From: Tannerella sp.
GTDB taxonomy: Bacteria > Bacteroidota > Bacteroidia > Bacteroidales > Tannerellaceae
Direction of reading: 5' to 3'
Length of the DNA: 9,948 nucleotides
NCBI GenBank assembly: GCA_031267485.1
Contig: JAIRYY010000134.1
Span: forward strand, 1-9,948
Made by a program: the position numbers and the translations under genes. This document shows, in pieces, positions 1-5,336 of the stretch. The notes beneath the pieces were generated by a model. It saw only the letters and a list, made by a program, of their open reading frames with translations, did not search any database and was not told the origin of the DNA. How positions within the stretch are numbered: the first letter of the stretch is position 1; the number at the start of each line of letters is the position of its first letter.

Positions 1-35
1 AAAAAAGGTTGCCCGGAGGAAATCCGGACAACCTT
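1..35 (-). terminator. Intrinsic terminator of the rplM-rpsI-rpsB-tsf operon
   Basis: On the minus strand, 25 nt after the tsf stop codon, a 13-bp stem (arms 23-35 and 5-17, one G-U wobble) closes a 5-nt loop. It is followed directly by a U run (A1-A6 on the plus strand). This is a textbook Rho-independent terminator, and it marks the 3' end of the translation operon. The U run may continue beyond the window edge. Confidence 0.93.
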
Positions 36-59
36 AATGCATGTTATGCCGATTGTTTA

Positions 60-884
60 TTAATCAACATTAAGCGTGACGCGCTTGAACGACGTTACGG
101 TCAAGTCTTTGTCCTGCTTTTTGAGATATTGCTCAATCGTCAGTTTTGAATCTTTTACAAATTCCTGCTGCAAAAGCGTGTTCTCTTTATAAAATTTCTG
201 AAGAGCGCCTTCCGCTATTCTGTCAAGGATCTCTTCCGGTTTACCAGCCTGACGGGCTTTGTCGCGGGCGATTTCCTTTTCCGTATCAACCACTTTCTGC
301 GACACATCCGCCGGAGTGATTGAAACGGGATTCATTGCGGCTACCTGCATGGCGATGTCGCGTTTTACCTGACGTTCGGCATCTTTGTTGAATGCAACGA
401 TTGTCGCCAGTTTGTTTCCCGGATGGATGTATGAAATCGCGGAAGCGTCTGTTACAAATTCGTAGAAGCCAAGTTCCATTTTTTCACCCGTGACGCCAAT
501 GCGGTCGGTGATGTGATTTTCAACCGTGCGGCCGTCGCTCAGCGTCAAAGCAAGAAGTTCTTCTTTCGATGCCGGTTTGTTTGCCATAGCGAGGTTGAGG
601 AAACTTTGCGTCATTGCCACGAACTCAGCGTTCTTCGCCACAAAGTCGGTTTCGCACTTCACGGCCACGATAGCCGCAAAATCATCTTTTTCGGCGGCTA
701 AAACACAGCCCTCCGAAGCTTCGCGGTCAGAACGTTTTGCTGCAACGGCCTGGCCTTTTTTGCGGATTATTTCCATAGCCTTTTCGAAGTCGCTGCCGGC
801 TTCCTCCAAAGCATTTTTACAATCCATCATACCCGCTCCGCTCATTTTGCGCAATTTTGTTATGTCTGCCAATGTTACTGCCAT
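60..884 (-). CDS. tsf: Translation elongation factor Ts
   Basis: EF-Ts is the cytoplasmic guanine-nucleotide exchange factor that recycles EF-Tu-GDP during elongation. The protein is 274 aa. Residues 1-50 form the UBA-like N-terminal domain, with the family signature LRKMSGAGMMDCKNAL at 11-26. The EF-Tu-contacting core motif ETDFVAK lies at 78-84 and is intact. The rest is the two-subdomain core. The length is close to E. coli EF-Ts (283 aa), so nothing is truncated. The ATG at 884 is preceded by an A-rich, SD-less stretch, as usual in Bacteroidota. It lies 37 bp after rpsB, the near-universal rpsB-tsf arrangement, and is the last gene before the terminator at 1-35. No separate promoter is visible in the 37-bp gap, so transcription with rpsB is inferred. 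Confidence 0.98.
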   Translation of the reverse strand: MAVTLADITKLRKMSGAGMMDCKNALEEAGSDFEKAMEIIRKKGQAVAAKRSDREASEGCVLAAEKDDFAAIVAVKCETDFVAKNAEFVAMTQSFLNLAMANKPASKEELLALTLSDGRTVENHITDRIGVTGEKMELGFYEFVTDASAISYIHPGNKLATIVAFNKDAERQVKRDIAMQVAAMNPVSITPADVSQKVVDTEKEIARDKARQAGKPEEILDRIAEGALQKFYKENTLLQQEFVKDSKLTIEQYLKKQDKDLTVTSFKRVTLNVD

Positions 885-921
885 AATATAGTTTTTTTTA
901 TTATTTTGTTTGATATCCTGT

Positions 922-1767
922 TTATTCTTTGGAAAGATTCTCCGCTTCGACCGGTTCTTCTCTTATTATTTCTTCCGCAGGAGGAGCTTGAGTTTCTTCC
1001 GATTTTTTCGCGCGGGTTTTCCGTTCGCGTTTTGGAGCAGATTCGGTTTCCTCGCTGTCATCCTTGTTTGCGCGTTCGGCTTTTCCCTCCTGCAAGCCTT
1101 CCTGAACGGCTTTGCAAAGTGCGCCCAAAATCAGTTCCACGGATTTTGTGGCATCATCATTTGCCGGAATCACGAAATCGACGTTTGACGGGTCGGAGTT
1201 CGTGTCGACCATGCCGAATACGGGTATCCCCAGACGGTTTGCCTCGCGAACGGCAATGTGTTCTTTCATTACGTCGACAACGAACAGTGCGGACGGCAGG
1301 CGGTTGAGGTCGGCGATAGAACCGAGGTTCTTCTCTAATTTCGCGCGCTGGCGCGTGATTTGCAGCTTCTCTCTTTTTGACAGATTGTCAAACGTTCCGT
1401 CGGTCGCCATCTTGTCAATGGTCGACATTTTCTTTACAGCCTTGCGAATCGTGGGGAAGTTTGTCAGCATACCGCCCGGCCAACGCTCAATAACGTAAGG
1501 CATGTTAATGGCCGTCGCTATGTCGGCAACAACCTGTTTTGCCTGTTTCTTGGTTGCGACGAACAGGATTTTGCGTCCCGCTTTAGCAAGGTTTTTCATC
1601 GCTTCCGCCGCCTCGTCTATTTTAGCAACTGTTTTGTATAAATCAATGATATGAATACCATTGCGCTCCATGAATATGTAGGGAGCCATTGCAGGATTCC
1701 ATTTACTTTTTAGGTGCCCGAAATGAACGCCTGCCTCTAATAACTGTTCAAAATTTACTCTTGACAT
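922..1767 (-). CDS. rpsB: 30S ribosomal protein S2
   Basis: S2 is a late-assembling protein of the small subunit, bound on the solvent side between head and body. The product is 281 aa. The N-terminal GVHFGH block (13-18) and the WPGGMLTNF block (96-104) are intact, as is the conserved DTNSDPSNVDFVIPANDDA segment (188-206). Residues up to about 228 match the usual S2 fold. The last 50 or so (AERANKDDSEETESAPKRER onward) are a low-complexity acidic/basic extension that E. coli S2 (241 aa) lacks; similar tails occur in Bacteroidota S2, from memory. The ATG at 1767 fits the universal MSRVNFEQLLEAGVHFG start. The gene is separated from rpsI by 139 nt of non-coding sequence, which contains a possible regulatory structure, and it precedes tsf. 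Confidence 0.98.
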   Translation of the reverse strand: MSRVNFEQLLEAGVHFGHLKSKWNPAMAPYIFMERNGIHIIDLYKTVAKIDEAAEAMKNLAKAGRKILFVATKKQAKQVVADIATAINMPYVIERWPGGMLTNFPTIRKAVKKMSTIDKMATDGTFDNLSKREKLQITRQRAKLEKNLGSIADLNRLPSALFVVDVMKEHIAVREANRLGIPVFGMVDTNSDPSNVDFVIPANDDATKSVELILGALCKAVQEGLQEGKAERANKDDSEETESAPKRERKTRAKKSEETQAPPAEEIIREEPVEAENLSKE

Positions 1768-1816
1768 TTTCTTTGTTTTTTAATCGTTTACATTCTTTTT
1801 TTGTTAAACACCAACC

Positions 1817-1861
1817 GCCCGGTAGTTTACCGACATTCGGACATGCAGAAAAAATCCGGGC
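1817..1861 (-). promoter_or_regulatory. Inverted-repeat structure in the rpsB leader (candidate S2 control element)
   Basis: The 139-nt rpsI-rpsB gap (1768-1906) is long for this operon. In the minus-strand RNA, GCCCGG (1856-1861) can pair with CCGGGC (1817-1822). This encloses a second hairpin, CCGA-AUG-UCGG (1830-1840). A third small hairpin (UUUAG/CUAAA) lies just upstream. No U run follows the outer stem, so it does not look like a terminator, and there is no exact TAnnTTTG box in the gap. An rpsB leader through which S2 represses rpsB-tsf is known in gammaproteobacteria. A comparable role here is inference from position and fold only. Confidence 0.45.
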
Positions 1862-1906
1862 AATTTAGATACTAAACGCATTTTACCTGTAAGAAACTCA
1901 CAAATA

Positions 1907-2293
1907 TTAACGTTTGCTGAACTGGAATCTCTTGCGAGCTTTCGGTCTTCCCGGCTTTTTACGTTCCACCGCGCGGGGGTCGCGCGTCGTGAAACCTTCC
2001 GCTTTCAATGCGGGTTTGGATTCCGGATTGATTTTTATCAATGCCCGGGTAATAGCCAAACGCGCAGCTTCCGACTGTCCCTTGAAACCGCCGCCGAACA
2101 GATTGACTTTGATGTCATACTGTTCCACCACGTTCAAAGTATTCAACGGTTGCTTTACCACATACTGGAGGATTGTTGAAGGGAAATAATTTTCCAAATC
2201 ACGCTTGTTGATTGTAATCTTGCCGCTTCCTTCTGTCACGTAAACGCGGGCTACTGCCGCTTTACGCCGTCCTATTGCATTTACGACTTCCAT
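1907..2293 (-). CDS. rpsI: 30S ribosomal protein S9
   Basis: S9 sits in the head of the 30S subunit, and its basic C-terminal tail reaches the P-site tRNA anticodon stem. The 128-aa product starts MEVVNAIGRRKAAVARVYV, with the family GRRKxAVARV motif at 8-17. The central GGGFKGQSEAARLAITRAL segment is conserved. It ends in the lysine/arginine-rich tail KKPGRPKARKRFQFSKR, with the characteristic terminal Lys-Arg. Length matches the family. The ATG at 2293 is only 5 bp after the rplM stop codon, so rplM and rpsI are almost certainly co-transcribed and probably translationally coupled, the arrangement found in most bacteria. Confidence 0.98.
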   Translation of the reverse strand: MEVVNAIGRRKAAVARVYVTEGSGKITINKRDLENYFPSTILQYVVKQPLNTLNVVEQYDIKVNLFGGGFKGQSEAARLAITRALIKINPESKPALKAEGFTTRDPRAVERKKPGRPKARKRFQFSKR

Positions 2294-2298
2294 AATAA

Positions 2299-2754
2299 TT
2301 ATTTAAGTGAATTTATATCCAATGTCCTGGGCTGCTGCGCCTCGTGTTTATGCTCGCTGCCCCCGTACACATACAGGTTTTTGAGCAGCTTGGCTCCCAG
2401 TTTGTTCTTGGGCAACATGCCTTTCACCACTTTGCGGAACAGCCGGTCCTCGCCTTTTTCCTTCAACTGGGCAGGCGAAAATTTCTTTTGTCCACCCGGA
2501 TAACCCGAAAATCTAAAATAAATGCGGTCATCCCACTTTTTTCCCGTTAAAACGGCTTTATCTGCATTGATAATAATTACATTATCTCCACAATCAACGT
2601 GTGGAGTGAAGTTCGGTTTGTATTTTCCGCGCAAAAGTTTCGCCACTTTTGAGCCTATACGTCCTAAATGCTGACCTGTAGCGTCAACTACAATCCACTC
2701 TTTGTTTACAGTTGCTTTGTTTGCAGAAATGGTCTTATAGCTTAAAGTATCCAC
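2299..2754 (-). CDS. rplM: 50S ribosomal protein L13
   Basis: L13 is an early 23S rRNA-binding protein of the large subunit. The product is 151 aa. It has the conserved EWIVVDATGQHLGRIGSKVAKLLRGK block (19-44), the HVDCGDNVIIINA core (52-64) and the L13 signature VKGMLPKNKLGAKLLKNLYVY (110-130). The C-terminal AQQPRTLDIN segment is typical of Bacteroidota. The start is GTG at 2754. No in-frame ATG gives a better N-terminus, and MDTLSYKTISANKATV matches the known Bacteroidota start as I remember it. It is the first gene of the rplM-rpsI-rpsB-tsf operon, downstream of the promoter at 2855-2886. Confidence 0.98.
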   Translation of the reverse strand: MDTLSYKTISANKATVNKEWIVVDATGQHLGRIGSKVAKLLRGKYKPNFTPHVDCGDNVIIINADKAVLTGKKWDDRIYFRFSGYPGGQKKFSPAQLKEKGEDRLFRKVVKGMLPKNKLGAKLLKNLYVYGGSEHKHEAQQPRTLDINSLK

Positions 2755-2794
2755 TGCTTTAATTTTTTTAATTAGTTAATTAATAAATATTTGT

Positions 2795-2848
2795 ATCGTT
2801 CCTCGATGTCTTACACTACGGGCATGTTGATGTAAAACATGATAAAAC
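2795..2848 (-). promoter_or_regulatory. Structured 5' leader of rplM (candidate L13 control element)
   Basis: From the promoter, the rplM transcript should start near 2848, leaving about 90 nt of leader. Near its 5' end the RNA contains CAUGUU-UUACAUC-AACAUG (2823-2841), a perfect 6-bp stem. Further on is AUCG-AGGAA-CGAU (2795-2807), a 4-bp stem. An AU-rich unstructured stretch then runs to the GTG. L13 autoregulatory leaders are known in Firmicutes. I cannot match this to a described family, so the regulatory role is inference. Confidence 0.35.
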
Positions 2849-2854
2849 GGCTGG

Positions 2855-2886
2855 CAAAGGTACTGTTTTTGTTCATATAAACAAAA
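2855..2886 (-). promoter_or_regulatory. Bacteroidota-type promoter of the rplM operon
   Basis: On the minus strand, TACCTTTG (2855-2862) is an exact match to the Bacteroidota -7 consensus TAnnTTTG. TTTTG (2882-2886) lies 19 nt upstream as the -33 element, the preferred spacing. The expected start is near 2848, about 90 nt before the rplM GTG. No competing match is nearer the gene. Confidence 0.8.
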
Positions 2887-2911
2887 TTTTTCACCGAATT
2901 GCAGCGATTTT

Positions 2912-2942
2912 TTTGATTGTTTTGATTTGTGTCGTATCTTTG
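2912..2942 (+). promoter_or_regulatory. Bacteroidota-type promoter of the his operon
   Basis: TTTG (2912-2915), 19 nt of spacer, then TATCTTTG (2935-2942): both elements match the sigma-ABfr consensus (TTTG ... TAnnTTTG) at optimal spacing. Transcription should start near 2949, about 15 nt before the leader-peptide ATG and about 180 nt before hisG. The -33 boxes of this and the divergent rplM promoter are 25 nt apart. Confidence 0.8.
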
Positions 2943-2963
2943 CGGCGTTAAAACAGTAAAATT

Positions 2964-3017
2964 ATGAATGATTTCGGTGCACATCGTCATTATAACAACG
3001 GGCAATACGTTTGGTAA
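2964..3017 (+). CDS. Putative his operon leader peptide (17 aa)
   Basis: An ATG about 15 nt after the predicted transcription start opens a 17-codon frame, MNDFGAHRHYNNGQYVW, ending in TAA at 3015-3017. Codons 7 and 9 are His (CAT, CAT), separated by Arg, and followed by Tyr-Asn-Asn. Position and size fit a translated sensor peptide upstream of a biosynthetic operon. The stop codon lies inside the segment (3013-3020) that can pair with the 5' arm of the downstream terminator, which is what classical attenuation needs. The number of His codons is low compared with the seven in a row of enterobacterial hisL, so sensitivity may be modest. A second ATG in another frame (2968-3048, 26 codons, one His) is a weaker alternative. 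No SD is present, as is usual in this phylum. Confidence 0.6.
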   Translation: MNDFGAHRHYNNGQYVW

Positions 3018-3063
3018 GCTGTCATGGTGCAAGTATGCGTACATATAAATATAGAAGCTTGCC
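3013..3063 (+). promoter_or_regulatory. Antiterminator pairing of the his attenuator
   Basis: GGTAAGCT (3013-3020) can pair with AGCTTGCC (3056-3063) over 8 bp with one U-G wobble. The 3' partner is most of the 5' arm of the terminator stem (3055-3064), so the two structures exclude each other. The 5' partner contains the leader stop codon. A ribosome stalled at the His codons (2982-2990) leaves it free, so the antiterminator forms and hisG is read. A ribosome reaching the stop codon covers it, so the terminator forms. Confidence 0.6.
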
Positions 3064-3088
3064 GCAACGCGTACGGTAAGTTTTTTTT
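3055..3088 (+). terminator. Intrinsic terminator upstream of hisG (attenuator)
   Basis: A 10-bp stem (3055-3064 with 3074-3083, two G-U wobbles) closes a 9-nt loop, and a run of eight T (3081-3088) overlaps the end of the stem. It lies in the leader between promoter and hisG, 43 nt before the hisG ATG and 37 nt after the leader-peptide stop. A terminator here makes sense only as a conditional one, because the gene downstream faces the same way and no other promoter match lies between them. Confidence 0.8.
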
Positions 3089-3131
3089 ATAAAATTAAAA
3101 CCGGAATCGTATAAATTTTAAATAGATATAG

Positions 3132-3983
3132 ATGTTAAGAATTGCAGTACAATCAAAAGGACGTCTTCACGAAGAGACCATGTCCCTGCTCAGCGAAGTG
3201 GGCATTAAACTTAGCAAAGCCAAGCGCACGCTGCTTTTATCGGCCGTAGACTTCCCGGTGGAAATTCTTTTCCTCCGCGACGATGACATTCCGCAGTCGG
3301 TGGCCAATGGCGTGGCGGATGCCGGGATTGTCGGCGAAAATGAATATGTGGAAAAGGATCGTGAGGCAACCCTGATTAAACGGCTGGGGTTCAGCAAATG
3401 CCGCCTGTCCCTTGCCATTCCCAAAGACGAGGATTACAACGGTTTGCAGTGGTTTAACGGCCGGACGATTGCCACGTCATATCCCAATATACTGAAGAAA
3501 TACCTGCAGGAATATGGCGTGAAAGCTTCGTTGCACGAGATTTCAGGCTCGGTGGAGATTGCTCCGGGCATTGGGCTTGCCGATGCGATTTTCGACATCG
3601 TCAGCTCAGGCAGCACGCTGATAAGCAACCAGCTCAGAGAGGTGGAAGTCGTGATGAAAAGCGAGGCTTTACTGATTGCAAACAAGGATTTGTCGAAAGA
3701 GAAACGTGCGATACTCAACGAAATCCTGTTCCGTTTCGACGCCGTGCAGGAGGCCTCCGGGAAGAAATATGTGCTGCTGAACGCCCCCAAAGATAAAATC
3801 GCCGAGATTACGGAGCTGTTGCCTGGAATGAAAAGTCCGACCGTCACGCCGCTTGCCGACGAAGGCTGGGTGTCCATACAGTCTGTCATTACGGAAAAAC
3901 ATTTCTGGGAGATTATCGGCAAACTGAAAGCGATCGGCGCGGAAGGCATTATCGTCATACCTATCGAAAAGATGATTCTTTGA
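3132..3983 (+). CDS. hisG: ATP phosphoribosyltransferase, long form
   Basis: HisG catalyses the first, committed step of histidine synthesis: ATP + PRPP gives phosphoribosyl-ATP and pyrophosphate, in the cytoplasm. The 283-aa product starts MLRIAVQSKGRLHEETMSLL, the typical N-terminal strand-loop with SKGRL. The family signature EISGSVEIAPGIGLADAIFD runs 136-155 and leads into the PRPP-binding loop IVSSGSTL (156-163). Residues from about 210 to 283 are the extra C-terminal ACT-like domain of long-form HisG, which binds histidine for feedback inhibition, so no HisZ partner is required. The ATG at 3132 is the only reasonable start. hisD follows after 21 bp. Upstream lies a promoter, leader peptide and terminator arranged as an attenuator, suggesting control at both enzyme and transcript level. 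Confidence 0.97.
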   Translation: MLRIAVQSKGRLHEETMSLLSEVGIKLSKAKRTLLLSAVDFPVEILFLRDDDIPQSVANGVADAGIVGENEYVEKDREATLIKRLGFSKCRLSLAIPKDEDYNGLQWFNGRTIATSYPNILKKYLQEYGVKASLHEISGSVEIAPGIGLADAIFDIVSSGSTLISNQLREVEVVMKSEALLIANKDLSKEKRAILNEILFRFDAVQEASGKKYVLLNAPKDKIAEITELLPGMKSPTVTPLADEGWVSIQSVITEKHFWEIIGKLKAIGAEGIIVIPIEKMIL

Positions 3984-4004
3984 ATCGCCGCTAAAAAAAC
4001 AGTC

Positions 4005-5300
4005 ATGATGGATGTAAAGATACACAGATACCCCGGAAGAGCGGAATGGGAAGCGTTGCAGCAGCGTCCCGAACTGGATGTGTCGTCGCTTTTTGACACG
4101 GTTCGCAACGTTATGGAGGATGTGCGGAAGACGGGCGACGAAGCCGTCCGCACGTATGGCGAGCGTTTCGACAGGGTGCGCGTGACGGATTTGCAGGCGT
4201 CGGAGGACGAGATGCGCCAGGCGGCGTCGCTGGTCGGCGACGATTTGAGGGCAGCTATCAACACAGCCTGTAAAAATATTGGCCGGTTTCATTTGCAGCA
4301 ACGTTTTGAGGGCGCGAAAATTGAGGTAATGCCGGGCGTCACATGCTGGCAGAAAGCCGTTGCCATCGAAAAAGTCGGCCTGTATGTGCCGGGAGGTACG
4401 GCGCCGCTGTTTTCCACGGTTCTGATGCTGGCCGTCCCGGCCGGCATTGCGGGATGCAGGGAAATCGTGCTCTGTACGCCTCCGGACCGCGAGGGGAAGA
4501 TTCATCCCGCCATACTGTACGCCGCCCGGCTTGCCGGCGTAAGCAGGGTGGTCAAAGCCGGAGGCGTGCAGGCTATTGCCGCAATGGCTTACGGTACGGA
4601 AAGCGTCCCGAAAGTGTACAAGATATTCGGCCCGGGCAATCAGTACGTGATGGCCGCCAAACAGTTGGCAAGCCTGGCGGATGTAGCGATAGACATGCCT
4701 GCCGGGCCTTCCGAAGTGGAAATAATAGCCGGTGAGACGGCAAATCCCGCGTATATAGCGGCTGATTTCCTTTCCCAGTCCGAACATGGCGAAGACAGTC
4801 AGTCGGTTCTGGTAACCACATCGGAAACGCTGGCCGAAGCTGTCCGGGAAGAAATAAACAAGCAGTTATGCGCCTTGCCGCGCCGTAACTTTATCGAAAA
4901 ATCACTGTCGCACAGCCGCATCATCATTCTTGAAAATGACGCTGAAATGTTGGAATTTACAAACGGCTATGCACCGGAACACCTGATTATCCAAACCGCA
5001 AACTATGCGGAGTTAAGCGCCGGGATACGGAACGCCGGCAGCGTTTTCTTAGGCCCGTACACGCCGGAAAGCGCGGGCGATTATGCGTCGGGTACGAATC
5101 ACACGCTTCCTACAAAAGGATATGCCAAAATGTACAGCGGCGTCAATCTTGACAGTTTTGTGCGTAAAGTTACCTTTCAGGAAATTACGGAAGACGGCCT
5201 GAAAGCGCTCGCGCCCACTATCGGGGTAATGGCTGAAAACGAGCTGCTGGAAGCGCACCGGAATGCCGTTACGGTACGATTGGAGGAGAAGAAGAAGTAG
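4005..5300 (+). CDS. hisD: Histidinol dehydrogenase
   Basis: HisD carries out the last two steps of histidine synthesis, oxidising L-histidinol via histidinaldehyde to L-histidine with two NAD+; it is a zinc-dependent homodimer. The 431-aa product is full length. Visible motifs are the NAD-binding [15 protein letters not shown] segment (206-220), DMPAGPSE (230-237), zinc ligands Gln258 and His261 in [10 protein letters not shown], catalytic Glu325-His326 in YAPEHL, Asp359 and His366 in [12 protein letters not shown], and Glu413 and His418 in [10 protein letters not shown]. All catalytic and zinc residues known from E. coli HisD are present. The start is one of two adjacent ATGs (4005 or 4008). 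It lies 21 bp after hisG. The hisC and hisB genes that often follow are not here; a pyrophosphatase gene comes next, 36 bp on, with no terminator between. Confidence 0.98.
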   Translation: MMDVKIHRYPGRAEWEALQQRPELDVSSLFDTVRNVMEDVRKTGDEAVRTYGERFDRVRVTDLQASEDEMRQAASLVGDDLRAAINTACKNIGRFHLQQRFEGAKIEVMPGVTCWQKAVAIEKVGLYVPGGTAPLFSTVLMLAVPAGIAGCREIVLCTPPDREGKIHPAILYAARLAGVSRVVKAGGVQAIAAMAYGTESVPKVYKIFGPGNQYVMAAKQLASLADVAIDMPAGPSEVEIIAGETANPAYIAADFLSQSEHGEDSQSVLVTTSETLAEAVREEINKQLCALPRRNFIEKSLSHSRIIILENDAEMLEFTNGYAPEHLIIQTANYAELSAGIRNAGSVFLGPYTPESAGDYASGTNHTLPTKGYAKMYSGVNLDSFVRKVTFQEITEDGLKALAPTIGVMAENELLEAHRNAVTVRLEEKKK

Positions 5301-5336
5301 TAGAATAATTCATTAATAATCTAAAAATTAAATTTT

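Noticed and set aside
2811..3044. A 77-codon minus-strand frame in the divergent intergenic region
   Set aside because: It overlaps both consensus promoters and the leader peptide, has no recognisable motif, and would start within the his leader.
2968..3048. Alternative 26-codon leader frame in the his leader
   Set aside because: It has only one His codon and its stop is well past the antiterminator strand, so it does not fit the attenuation geometry as well as 2964-3017.
3669..4787. A 372-codon minus-strand frame across hisG and hisD
   Set aside because: It spans two clearly genuine genes on the other strand and has no recognisable domain; it comes from codon bias of the his genes.
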